A DNA stretch of 64,000 nucleotides from assembly GCA_018398805.1 (NCBI GenBank), contig JAGFBZ010000817.1, positions 558,001-622,000 of the forward strand. The letters run 5' to 3'. Positions 12,446-23,885 of this stretch are shown piece by piece. This stretch comes from Hirundichthys speculiger (taxonomy: Eukaryota; Chordata; Actinopteri; Beloniformes; Exocoetidae). The stretch's first letter is position 1. The number at the start of each line of letters is the position of its first letter. The notes under the pieces are model-generated. The model made no database searches and was not told where the DNA came from. It saw nothing but the letters and a program-made list of their open reading frames with translations. The position numbers and the translations under genes are program-made.

Positions 12446-13482
12446 CATCTGTCAGCCAGAACTTTGGCTGGTAAGTGTTTAGACCACGTTGGTAAACGCA
12501 TGTTACACTGAAAAAACCAAGAAATAAAAGAACTGTCTAGTCATCTATTCAAGTAGGTAAAAAGGGGATTAGGCTTGGCGCTGTCTCAGGTGCTATTGGT
12601 CACACACCTGTGGAGAACAGAACACAATCATATAATGATCCATAGCATCTTCACACCATAAAAGTGACAAGCCACTGACATCGTCCTGGCTTAGGTTCAT
12701 ACACTGTACTGCATAAAACATATGCAACCTGGCAAAATGATAAATTAACTAGCCACACAAAAACAGGGAGGTCTTTAAGACTCTTGTTAGACAGTTAGGT
12801 TCAGAGCCAAGACGTCACAGTCCTTTTCTGACCTATACTGACAAGCCTATGAGCCAGCTAAGGTGATTTTAAAACCTGGAAATTTAAAATTATTCACTAT
12901 TATCATGTTACTGGTGAGACCACTGATGGTTAATGATGAGGTTTAATAAGGGCACAGGGCCTATACGGTCCAACTCCCTCTCACCGTTTGGCTTGACTGG
13001 AGACACTTGGGAAAATATGTACACAGGCACATAAGCACACAGACATGAAATAGACACACAAATACACTGTTGGATCCAAAATGCTGTACTCTTTGATTAG
13101 TGCTTCATTATCTCCTCAGAACTAGACAGGGGGAATTGCCTCCTGCTATGTGGTCTCTTCCCAACAGAATCAGACCTCAGGCACATAACAGGGCAGTCTG
13201 AGATACTGACTCCATTGCAGAGATATGTGATTAAGGCAAGTAGAATTATGGAAAAAAAAAAAAAAAGTTTTATACACATGTGTGTGTGTGTGGTATTACA
13301 GATAAATTTGTACATAAGCATGGGTACATGGGATCATGACAGCATACATGTGAGGAGAGCACAGTGAGGCAGTGAATAAAAAGATGTGATAAAATATCAT
13401 CCCCATGCTCATTCCTCCTTGCTAAAAAGTAGTGTTAAATACAAAGTACAAATACTTTTACATGCTGTTGAAATACTCATAC

Positions 13483-13597
13483 CTGGATCGGTGATGGTCA
13501 ATGTTGAAACTGCCAACTTTGCATTTGATTTTTGTATAAACATCTTGGACATCTACTGAGGCACTCAGATCTTCTAGTTCACTGATGACACAGATCT
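13483..13597 (-). CDS. vps13b: vps13b coding exon 6
   Basis: This 115-bp exon follows acceptor TTTGTTTTTCCAG. Two bases complete a Glu codon, and the exon ends with two bases (phase 2) before donor GTATGA. The peptide reads ICVISELEDLSASVDVQDVY, then TKIKCKVGSFNIDHHRS. It matches the conserved VPS13B segment that follows KLFAPDP in the ortholog, with conservative changes only. A mostly T-rich upstream stretch gives a strong acceptor. Confidence 0.94.
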
Positions 13598-15617
13598 CTG
13601 GAAAAACAAAACAAAACAACAAAAAAACAACACAGACAATTTTGGTTTACATTTTAAGATCATGAAGTAAACTGCAGAAGGGCAAAAAGGCATGCATGGA
13701 AGCCTCAATATAATTTCAATTTTAATTTTATTTAGTATTTCATCCATTTGATTTTTCACTTGCTGTAGGGCCACAGTTGGACTTGGCAACACAGCTGAAG
13801 TTGGACCCCTTTTAAAGAAATGTCTGTGGACAAGTTTTACTTTGATCCAGACACTGTACTTGTTAGGTGCAACATGGATTTCTTTTTTTTTTCTCTCTTT
13901 TTTTAAGATGTCCACAATGGGCTGATTATGCTTAACACAGACACTCAATGACTGTGCAAACTGATACTACCCACTCTTGTAAGGGTATGCGTTCCCTGTA
14001 TTTCAATGCTCTGTTTGTATTTCATAAGACAGAGCATGTTCTTGCATAAATAAGCTATACCTGGCTGATTATAGAACTCTCAATTTGTCATAGTAAGAAA
14101 CAAACAGATTAATTTTCAATTACATGAAATTGAACATCCTATGGACTCATCTGAGTGGTTATTTGTAAAGTTGCTCAACTGGCTGAGTTTTTTTATGTAA
14201 GATTAAAGCCACCCACTGTAGTCAGTATGAGTAAGCTTCGTACAGGCACTAATTTACTGGTGCTGAACAGAGCCCGGGAGCCTAACTGTTGAGTCTCTCA
14301 TTGTTTCCACTGAGAAAAGTCCCACAATCCCAGGCTAGCTTGGAAAAATGGGCTTCATGCATGTGAAACTGTGGCTGTTGTCGTACTGTTGCCGTGTGGT
14401 CACTGAGAAATCTAGAGGTCTTCACCAGCTTACTCATACTCAAAAACAAAGGTTGTCAAATTTATTGTGCATACTGTGTGGGGGAAAAAAAACTCTCTGA
14501 AATGTTTTTTTTCCTCTCTTAGTGCCTCACACAGCGCTGCTGTTGATGTATGACTTTTCTAAACCTGTTCAGAAGATCTACAAGACTACACTCTCCCCAT
14601 CTTGAATGGTTTATCTTAAAACAATGCAAGTATACCACTGATTTGAGTCTTAAGCAAAGTCTGAAGAGACTCATGCAATAAATTCTACATGCAATCATCC
14701 AACATATAACAGATTTAACAAAGAACTGACATTTCTAGAAAGTTTTTTTCAGTTCTCTGAAAAGCTACTGAACTCTCTTTTCTTTAGTCTTGAAAAACAT
14801 TGAGTCATAGCATATTATACATTTATGCAGGAGGCCTACTTATCTCAAATAATACAAATATAACATTCAGCATCATAAACTCAATAAACTCAATGCATTG
14901 CAGAGAAAATTTAATGTTAAGTTTATGTCACAACTCAGATGGCATATATCAAGCTCAAATCCAGTGTAATGCCTATTTAAGATGTTTCTAAATAAAACCA
15001 TCTCTGTGAGGTCCTCCAAAAAATACCACTTCCACTATTAAAGACCTTAAGCTGGGTGATCTGGTTGGCAGATGCTAAATATTACAGCCACCAATTAAAG
15101 GTAAATCTAGCCTTTCATCACCCAGTAAATATAAAGGTGACAAGAGGCGGTTTGCTTGGGATTCATCACCCATTTATTTATTTATCTTTTCTATCCATCC
15201 TAACTTCTTTCCAGCTGTGTCCTCCTTCTGGGAGTTTAATGTTTCATTAAAAAAAAGAAGCACGGGGTGTCGGTTTGAGTGTCAATACAGAAAGAAGTTG
15301 GGAAAAAAAAGGTTGTTCAGCTGTCTTTCACACTGCAAATGGGTAAACTTGAATTAAAAACATTTATCTTTTAACATCTAAAAGTTTACTCTTTTTTTCT
15401 TACTCTATATGCAAGATTTATCATTTAAAAACACTTTTTTAATCCCAGTATAGAGGTTGTTATTCCCACCCTATTGTTTTTCATTTCTCTTATAACTAAC
15501 ATACGCATTAATAAAAATACAGCACATGTCACATGTTAAAAGCATAATAGTTAACTTTTAATAATTGATACTGATGGGGAAAAAAAAAGATATAAGAATG
15601 ATACAAAATTTAAGTAC
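13598..15617 (-). other. vps13b intron
   Basis: This intron lies between exons 5 and 6. Apart from a 14-base inverted repeat pair at 14224-14237 and 14427-14440, I see nothing that can be named. Confidence 0.75.
14224..14440. repeat. inverted-repeat pair, possible small MITE
   Basis: AGTATGAGTAAGCT at the left end is repeated exactly as its reverse complement at the right end, 217 bp overall. No convincing target duplication flanks it and no copy was noticed elsewhere in the window, so a transposon origin is only possible. Confidence 0.35.
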
Positions 15618-15789
15618 CTGTCTTTTTGGCTGTTGGGTCAGGAGCAAATAGTTTAACTGTGACCTTAGGTAACATCCACTGCATCCAAAGGCTGACCTTC
15701 CCACTGGTTCCCTCAATGCTGCTAGTTTTCTGCTCCAAAGTCACTGTATCAGTGAATGGCCCATCATCTCCAGCAGGCACTGAGTCACC
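15618..15789 (-). CDS. vps13b: vps13b coding exon 5
   Basis: This 172-bp exon starts in phase 0 after CCTTAG and ends with one base (phase 1) before donor GTACTT. The peptide is GDSVPAGDDGPFTDTVTLEQ, then KTSSIEGTSGKVSLWMQWML, then PKVTVKLFAPDPTAKKT. The second half, containing the WMQWMLPK and KLFAPDP motifs, is the strongly conserved part in VPS13B. The first part is an acidic linker that continues the low-complexity loop of the preceding exon. A Tc1-like element and long TA repeats begin about 100 bp upstream of the acceptor in transcript sense. Confidence 0.94.
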
Positions 15790-15900
15790 CTAAGGAGTCA
15801 AAACAAAAAGAGCATAGGAAGACGCCATAAAATCAGCTACACTAAATGTTTAAAGGTGATGACAACTCAAATGTCTTTAAAATATTTCAAGAGTTTTCTT

Positions 15901-15902
<2 letters not shown>

Positions 15903-15981
<79 letters not shown>
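15903..15981. repeat. (TA)n microsatellite
   Basis: About 39 TA units run without interruption up to the terminal repeat of the Tc1-like element. Confidence 0.97.
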
Positions 15982-15984
<3 letters not shown>

Positions 15985-16889
15985 TACCGGTCAAAAGTTT
16001 TAGAACACCTCCAGTTTTCCAGTTTCTATAGTAATTTACAGTACATAGCTTAATGTCTCAATGTAATCTGAAATTAATGTATAGAACAAATAAACAATTA
16101 GATATTTGAAAAAAGATATCATGAAATCTCTTTTACAAAAAATTTAACCACAATCTTTGAGTCATCAAAGTCGCCACTTTTTGCAGATATAACAGACAAA
16201 CACACTTGTGTTAGTGGCTTTCTTTCTACAATGGAAATCTAATATTGTTGGGAAGGTTCTTCCCAACACTGTCAGAAGTTTCCAGAAATGTGTTGAACTT
16301 GCAGGTTGTTTTGCTTTCATCTTTCTCTCCAGTTCATCCCAAACCAGCTCAATGGGGTTCTGGTCTGGACACAGGGCTGCCATTACATCATTTGAAGCCG
16401 ACCGTCTTGTTTTTTTCTTTTAAGGTCATTCTGACAGAATGGATGTATGTTTTGGATCATTATCTTGCTGTAAGATGAACCCCTAAGCGACTAGGCGTAG
16501 ACCAGAGAAGGTACTGGATGGCTCTGTAAAATGCCGTTGTAGCCCTTTTGGTCCAGGGTGTCAGTCGCTCTGTACAAGTCACCAACTCTGGATCCAGCAA
16601 TCTGTTGATTACTTAAGAGCTTTGTAAGTAATCAACAGAGGTTGGGACATCTGTGGGAATTGTTTGCATCAAATTTCAAGACTTAATTTACATCCAATGT
16701 TGCTTGATCACTGAAAAAGACCCCTCTTTTTTTTATAACTCTGAAATTTGTTTTGGCAATCTAAACTTTTTTTTCACCTCTGGCAGTTTACTGCTTACCT
16801 TTGTACCATTTAAAGTTATTCACTGGACTTGACCCGCTTTAATTTAAATAAAAACAGGAAAAATAGGGGTGTTCTAAAACTTTTGACCA

Positions 16890-16892
<3 letters not shown>
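15982..16892 (-). mobile_element. Tc1-like transposon, degenerate, complete ends
   Basis: The termini are CACTACCGGTCAAAAGTTTTAGAACACC and the inverted GGTGTTCTAAAACTTTTGACCAGTG, each flanked by TA, which is the Tc1/mariner target. At about 911 bp it is shorter than an intact Tc1 element. On the minus strand, 16383-16165 encodes a transposase remnant starting CPDQNPIELVWDELERKMKA. This is the DxNPIE-W region that carries the last catalytic Glu. Upstream codons are broken by stops and frameshifts, so it is inactive. A 14-base perfect hairpin (16602-16638) sits inside the former coding region. Confidence 0.88.
16602..16638. repeat. perfect hairpin inside the Tc1-like element
   Basis: CTGTTGATTACTTA and TAAGTAATCAACAG form 14-base arms around a nine-base loop. 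It interrupts the degenerate transposase region. Confidence 0.85.

Positions 16893-16974
<82 letters not shown>
16893..16974. repeat. (TA)n microsatellite
   Basis: TA units with one interruption (AGA) join the Tc1-like element to the next MITE. Confidence 0.95.
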
Positions 16975-16980
<6 letters not shown>

Positions 16981-16982
<2 letters not shown>

Positions 16983-17364
16983 GTAAACCCCCACATTTCG
17001 CGGTCTCAGTACATCGCAGAAGTTTCAAAAATATTAATAGAAAAAGGGTTACCCATCACATCAAGAACGAGTCTCGAGAAGCAACAAGAGCCAACACCTG
17101 TGATTGGCTGCTATGACGGGCATTACTGTGCCGTTGGTTGTCTGAACGCTGATTGGCTGACACGCGTCCCCGCATCTCCCATCTCTTTCTCTCGGCTGCT
17201 ACGCACAGAGGAGAGATCGTCAAAGTGAGTGTACGTTGCGTAGATTTTGCATACGCGCGTACATGTATACTGTATGTACATACATGTACATGTACATCCA
17301 CATCGTGGTTTTCAACATCCGCAGGGGGTCACAGCCCCCATTAACCGTGAAGTGTGGGGGATTA

Positions 17365-17366
<2 letters not shown>
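16981..17366. mobile_element. pogo/Tigger-like MITE
   Basis: The left end CAGTAAACCCCCACATTTCG matches the reverse complement of the right end, CAGTAATCCCCCACACTTCA, over more than 20 bases with a few mismatches, and continues into CGCGGT/CACGGT. CAGTAATCCC..CGCGG-type ends with TA targets are typical of pogo/Tigger-derived elements; the family call is inferred. At 386 bp it has no transposase. A short region of TACATGTACATG repeats lies near 17257-17296. Confidence 0.7.

Positions 17367-17413
<47 letters not shown>
17367..17413. repeat. (TA)n microsatellite
   Basis: This is the third TA tract of the cluster, directly abutting the right end of the pogo-like MITE. Confidence 0.95.
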
Positions 17414-17416
<3 letters not shown>

Positions 17417-17765
17417 GACGAGGAGGAAAAAAAAAGCCCTCTCAGAACTAACACTTGGAGAGAGTCCATAGTCAGACAGGAGAGACAGACAAGAGGAACT
17501 GTACTCAGATAGATCAAAAAATTAATACCAGTTATGAGAGAATATGCACAAGCACAAACTTTTTACTATTTTAAAATACTGATGTGTTTGTAACTGATCA
17601 ACTATCTAGAGTTTTTGAGTGCATGTGTCCAACCATGTGTTTTGTGAATGTGTATGTTTGGAAGTGTTGTCACTGTGCATGTAGCCATAACAAAGCAACA
17701 GTTAAGCCTATTTGTGTGTAAGATGACATCAGTGTCTGGTTCTGAATTCCACATAGAACAAAGTT

Positions 17766-17796
<31 letters not shown>

Positions 17797-18477
17797 CACG
17801 CGCATGGGGGGTTGTTGCTATACAAAAACAGTTTTTGGTGTTAACCGAACAATCCAAAACTAGCACCCATGTGGCATCCTTTCACCCAAGTGTGTCGGGA
17901 CACACACATCTTGCATCCTGTGAGTGGATGGGAAGTGAAGACCGGAGATGGGGCGGAGGTGGGGGATATGAAGTGGAGAGAAAACAAGTATGCTGTGGAA
18001 GAGGCTGTCTTCTGTGAGCACTCTACTCATGACTGAGGGTTTGGAAAGGCAATGATAGCACTTGAGATAGTATTGGGGACAGTACTGGGGACATTTGTAT
18101 TCCTTTCGCTTTCCTTCTGGGAAATTTGTTTTCCAAACAAGTATCTATGGGGCTGATTCTTAAAATGAAAAACCTGCAAACAAATAATATGGCCTTTTCC
18201 ACTTCCTTCCCCGTTGTAGTGTGGTAATATAGGATTGTGTCATGCTTATCGAGCCTGGCTGCGGTGGGTGAGGAGGTTATCAACCATCTCAATTAGAAAC
18301 CCCACAGCTGCTGGGGTTGATTACAGTGTCCTAAAGAAGATCCAGATGAGGAAACTATGTCTCCTTTCCACAGATGGGGGAAGGATGAGGGAACCACACT
18401 GATTTGCAAATTTCATTTAATTACGCAATTGAAGGTGGCTGAAACCAGAGCACAATAACAGAAGATGACAAAAATAT

Positions 18478-19946
18478 TGGGTGAATCAACGCGTTATTAT
18501 CGCATTAACTCGTCAATTTATTAACGCCAACACTTATTCTATCGCGCGTTAACGCATGTTGCTCACATCTTTTTGTTTTGAAAAGTCTGTTACTGGCTGC
18601 TGCGGAACCGGAAGAGGAGTTGCAGGTAAACATGCGGAAAGCTAAAACAGACATGGAGAGCGGTAAAAATCGGTCTACTTTACAGTTCAGGTAGCAACTC
18701 AGGTAGCAATATTAACAATTCAGTCTGAAAAAAAAGAATCTGGACTGCAACAAAACTTTCAAGCCCCTTTGTTCAAGACGATCACGTCATTCCTCCATTT
18801 TCCATCAGATCTGCTCCATGCGTTTACTGTCGCGCTATTCTCTAGCTGGTTACATCAGTGTGGCTCCATCTAGTGGCACAGATGTGTAATGACTACAGAA
18901 AATCTAGTCTTCGATTATAAACCGACCCCCATTTTTGAGAATATGTCTTCTAGATTAAAATATCGTCCTAAATTTAGGCCAATACGGTAGTCTGATCAAG
19001 GACTTATTCAACAGCAGATGGGTGTCCTGCAATGCTTGGAAATGAGCGTCAGGAGATTATGTGCTCGTCATGATCTGAAGAGAGAAAGACTGATGTCAGA
19101 CTCAGAGCTGGAGAGCGCTTTGGTTCATCTATGTATGAGCTGAGTTTTTATTCAGATTTCCACAATATTGCAAAAATTATAGTATGTGATTCCAACGCCG
19201 CCATGCTACCTGAACTGTCGTGAACAAAGCCATTTCCGGGTCATTGTCCGTAAATCAGACAATTAAATATTTAAATACAAATTCAGTCCTATGGCCTGTT
19301 TTTTCATTTCATATTTCTGATCTATATAAATATAAACAACAAGGCATTTTTTTGTTTTTTTGTGTTAGATTAAAAAACGAAAAACAAAATAAAATGTCAC
19401 TTTTTAATTTTAATTTTTGACTGACAATTGAAAATGGAAAGAACTAATGATACACAGATTGGTAAAATTATGGAACTTTAACAAGGACATTTTCATTTTA
19501 AAGTTCTCCCAGAGGGAGGATTCAACAGGGTTCAACAAGGTTATTTGTAACAACTGTCCAAGTTGAACTCCCTGTTAAAAGTTTCTGCTGTTACCTCAGA
19601 AATTACCTGTTTTAATGTTCTGATTGTGACTTTTTTAAACATTTTTTTATAGAAACAGGATGACATTATTGCCCTGGCAGTGGCAATAAGCTTTATTTTA
19701 TTTTACATTTTTTAAGATGAGATTTACACTGAATAAATGTTACTGACAAGTGCTGATGTTAAAGTGTTTGAACAACAAATGTTATGGCACTTTGGTTCAT
19801 ATTTAAAGAACATTTAAAAGAAAGGGCACTTTACACTACTTTTGAATTCATTATTTGATTTTGTGTATACAATGCGATTAATTGTGGTTATGCAGGGAAA
19901 TCATGCGATTAATCGCGATAAAAATTTTAATCATTGCCGAGCTCTA
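18478..19946. mobile_element. hAT-type element, copy 1
   Basis: This 1.47-kb element is flanked by an exact 8-bp target duplication, AAAAATAT, at 18470-18477 and 19947-19954. The right end carries GATTAATCGCGAT..TTTTAATCATTGCCGAGCTCTA. The left end has GCGTTATTATCGCATTAACT and TTAACGCATGTTGCTCACAT. It is collinear with the element at 30875-32317 except for a replaced middle segment. No long open frame remains. An 8-bp duplication and a GGGC..TGGGCAA-like terminus in the other copy fit the hAT superfamily. Confidence 0.82.
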
Positions 19947-22900
19947 AAAAATATAAATAAATTTAGGATAATGCTGATTTGAAAACAGATAAGGGACCTC
20001 TACACCAATGAGAAGCATGCTCTAATGAGAAAAGTGATGGACAAAAAAACAACAACAAAAAACAAACAAACAAATAAAAACACTCAAACATAACTGGAGG
20101 ATTTTTAAGTCCAAATACACAACTTACAATGATTACCTTCTATAATGCACAAATTAAAAAAAAGTAATTCCATTATAATTAACTTGTGTCTATTTTGAGG
20201 GATCAGTCTGTGTCATTATGTATTTCCATAGCATCAAAGAAAAAACGTACTGAAGGCATGTGTGCACACATGTGTATGTGTTTGTCTGTGTGTAATAATC
20301 ATAACTGGTAGCAAGTAATATGAGCCTATTAGTAATGGAGTTTAGTCAGTCGCAAATAAGAGATATTTTAGTGTCAACGGCCACTTGGGGACTAATGATT
20401 GCTGAGAAGGAGTCAAAACAAAGACGTGGTTGTGTGCCTGTGCGTGTGTGTGTGTGTGTAGGACTGTTTAGTTTATAGTTCTGGCCTGTTGGTAAGATTA
20501 GGCTCTACAGTGTCATGTGTGGAAACAGGAGCCAGCCGCTGGCGCCATGGGAAGCTCAGACCACTGTGTACTACTGTGTGGTTACAGCTGAGTATTGGAC
20601 ACCCAACTGCTTCTGCTTCTCACCCAGAACAGCTGCTGTCAATTTCAAAGTAATTCTCGAACAAACTGATTCTATATGGGTCAGGAGAAAGAGAAATGAT
20701 GGGTATTTGATGACCATTGGCATTTTTGCAATGTCTGAATACCACGCAATTAGACAATAAAACCACATAAAGTTCATTAGACATGTTGAGAATGTGAGTC
20801 TGCAGTCACTTTAATAAACTCAAAGATGTTCAAAAGGTTTCAGAAGTTTAAGATTCATGGCATTTATTGTTATTGTTATAAAAATAAATGTGTAAGTCAA
20901 AATTGAAAGATTAAAATGTTAATTGTTCATTAATGTTCATTGAAGAAAAATAAAAGGCTTAAGTCTACATAAATAAAGATGCCCATGTGGTTCTTAAAAA
21001 AAAAAAAAAAGTCTAAGTTTGGAGATAAGTGTCTCAGATGGTGTTGCAGATTTGTTAGAAGTGGAATCAGCACTGTTAATAAGATGCCAGATTGGGGCCC
21101 AAACAATCACACACAATCTAAGAGGGAGCAATTTTCCCACACCTCCACAGGCCAAGTTGTAAAGTATACAGTTTAATTCCAGGGTCTCTGTGCTATAAAC
21201 GGCCTGAGGATCCGGGTTTATTTTCTCTGCAGAGTTTGTCTTTGCTCATCAGAAAGACTCAAACATTGGAAGACAACATCAGATCAGAAGGTGTCAAACA
21301 GCGATGGAGGAAAAGGCTGATCATGAGAGAGGAATGTCAAGAGAAAGCGAAGGACAGGTGGGAGGACTGAAAAACTCAAAGAAGGAAAAGGAAGCATTGA
21401 GTCAAAAAATAAAGTATTTAAAAGAGGAAAGGAGGGACAGTTGGGATAAAGGTTGAAAATGAGAAAAAATAAAAGAGAGATGAGATAGAAAAGCAAAGTG
21501 CAGTAGAACTTGCAGAATTTAGTAACGTCATGATGAATCTTACAAATTCGAGTTATGATTCCTGTTAACATTACTGGGAGGTTTGAGGAAGAAATTGTTT
21601 TTTTTTTTTAAAGAGTGACAGAGGCTGTTCAGAGGAAAGGCTATTCGCGGTATGGTCAGGTGGATTAATTTTATTAAAAAATATGAACAGATTGACATCA
21701 ACACGATAGAAAAGTGGAAGTAAGGGTACAATAAACAGAAGGACATGAAGGTAAAGGGGACAGATGAGGAGAAAGAAGGGAAAGACGAGATGAAAAACAC
21801 TGATTAAATACTATGTTCCCTCAGTTAAACAGCACATGTATATAAATGATACCTGGAGAAACATATTTGAGGGGAAAGGTTTTAAGGAACCATAAGCCAG
21901 GGAACTGAGGGATGAATGAATGTAGTTGTAGAAAAAGAGGATGTGGGTGTAAGACTATTGGGGAGAGACTGCTGCCACCACTGCTGAGACTTATCAAAAC
22001 AGCTCCAACAGTCTTGCTCAATCCCTTCACCTCCCAGAGGACTAAACACTTCTACTAGAGTTTGCGCTTATGTAAACAGTGACAAGTGAGCTTTCAGGGG
22101 CCACAGCAGCCTTGTTACAAACTATATTCTGTTAATCCTCAATGATGATACAAAAGGACTGTGGATTGCAGGTTTACAAATGACACAACATGCATGTTGA
22201 AGATATTCCTAAAGGGTGCATAACCAAAAATGCATGAAAACATTTGTCACTATACATTTGGATATCTGGAATAACAGCAACCTCAACCATTCAGGAATAG
22301 AATAATCCTGTGTCTTGGGTGCCATCTCAGTCTAAAGATGTGTATTTCACTATTTGGAGGGCTCTGTGGCATGACAGACCCACATCACAGAAAAATTATC
22401 TTGCCCCTTATCTCCACCAAACTTCACACTGCTGTATATTTTGAAAGGTGACCTTGGTAGTTGGCAGCAAAATGTTGGAGTATTTTTAAGAGGTACACCC
22501 CAATGAAGAGAGGAGTGAAGTGGAGGCAAATGACTCACTCTACCCCCTAAAGCTGTGGACAGAGGTGTGAAGACATTGTAGAGAGGGGTGCTTTTCAAAT
22601 GTATTTCTTAATGCAGCCAAGGAACATAAAAATATGGAAAAATGTGGACACAGACACAAATATTATTCAATGTCCTGATGGCTAAGTCCCAAGGTACAGG
22701 AACTCAGGTTCTTATTGTGGTTGCAAATGTATTAAAGAGGGGTGAAAAAGTCCTGCTACATTTTCCTGGCTTGGCATAAGCATCACCTGTGCACAAAAGA
22801 AAAAAATTGATTTGATGCTGCCCCCTCAAAACAAGACTGTAATTTTTCCCTGGCCTGTACACATTGCTGCACTTCATACTTCATTTTCTGGGTTAAAATT

Positions 22901-23681
22901 TTGATTGGGGTAAAGATGTAAATACAGGTTATTTTTTTCTCCTACATTAAGAGGCAGGTTTATACTCAATCAATCCTCCGACTAAACAAATCAAACAGCG
23001 CTCAAAGCCAATCTGGATTATCTGCACTAGGTAAGGAAGAAACAATAAAAGAAACACAAGTACTGATGAGATTTTCCAGCTCTGAAAAGTCTTCCTTACC
23101 AAAACATATTTTTTAGACAAATTACATGTGTTAGAACTGACTTAGCTACTCATAACAATAAAACAATGTTTGCTCCTACAATCATCAATCAGCAAAGGAA
23201 TTATGTACATAACAAAGGCTTAAATATCATAATTTACTGTATGATTATTTACAAAGTGAATAAAAAAAGGCAAAGCCAGGTATTGGCAGGATACAGGCTT
23301 TAGGTTTCTAACTAAAGTATCACAATATGAGAGGAGCATTGTCAACAAATAGTGACTGACAGTGACAAGAAAGTTAAAAAAATACTGGTATTGTGATGCA
23401 TCATCTGGTACAAAGAATAATCAGGAATACAAAAACAACTAAATCAATGAGTGCACACAGGAGTAAATTTATACATGAAAAAGCCATTATGTTGCAAGAG
23501 AAAATAAAGTCCTATTTCATGGTGCGCTGATGATTTTGAAAAAATATTTTCTTTTTTATGCTGATTACAGCTCCATGTTTGTACTGGGGAAAAACTGCGA
23601 CAAAGACATACATAGAATTTCCAATTTCTAAGCGCACTGATCAGACAAAGTGAAATGTGTATTTTTGAAATAGTGTCAGAC

Positions 23682-23885
23682 CTCAGTGCGGGAGCCAAAA
23701 TCTGCGGAGGGACTGCAGGTGCTGGTGTCAGGCAGGGCGGTGCCTGCACTGCTGCGTACTGGGGAGGATGGAGCAGCACCAGCAGGAGGATCTGGGACAT
23801 TGGAGGTCTGACGCAATATGCCATGTTTCTGGAGACGGGCCCATGTGGAACTCCAGCTGAGAAGGAGCTCATACAAAAGTTGAAC
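23682..23885 (-). CDS. vps13b: vps13b coding exon 4
   Basis: This 204-bp exon has 68 codons and is phase 0 at both ends. The peptide starts VQLLYELLLSWSSTWARLQK, followed by HGILRQTSNVPDPPAG and a Ser/Pro/Thr-rich stretch (SSPVRSSAGTALPDTSTCSP) that ends SADFGSRTE. In the family this Pro/Ser-rich part is a flexible loop after the helix-like WARLQKHG segment. The acceptor is CACTGTCTAG. The donor GTCTGA departs from the usual GTRAGT, but the next in-frame codon would be TGA, so the exon must end here. The opposite strand has an 87-codon open frame, which is a shadow. Confidence 0.93.

Larger units (their letters stand above)
9302..13482 (-). other. vps13b intron with LINE and Tc1 pieces
   Basis: This intron lies between exons 6 and 7. 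It holds an RTE-type LINE fragment abutting a Tc1-like fragment (10637-11846), and a short perfect hairpin at 12419-12445. The open frames at 10032-10318 are unassigned. The remainder has nothing I can name. Confidence 0.75.
15790..23681 (-). other. vps13b intron rich in transposons
   Basis: This 7.9-kb intron lies between exons 4 and 5. It contains TA microsatellites, a Tc1-like element, a pogo-like MITE and a hAT element, listed separately. I see no gene in the rest (about 17.5-18.4 and 20.0-23.6 kb), only (GT)n tracts at about 17771-17797 and 20443-20458. Confidence 0.8.

Noticed and set aside
15846..16053. Open frames encoding long Tyr-Ile repeats across TA tracts
   Set aside because: Translation of a (TA)n microsatellite. 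The same applies to frames at 16816-17228 and 17236-17418.
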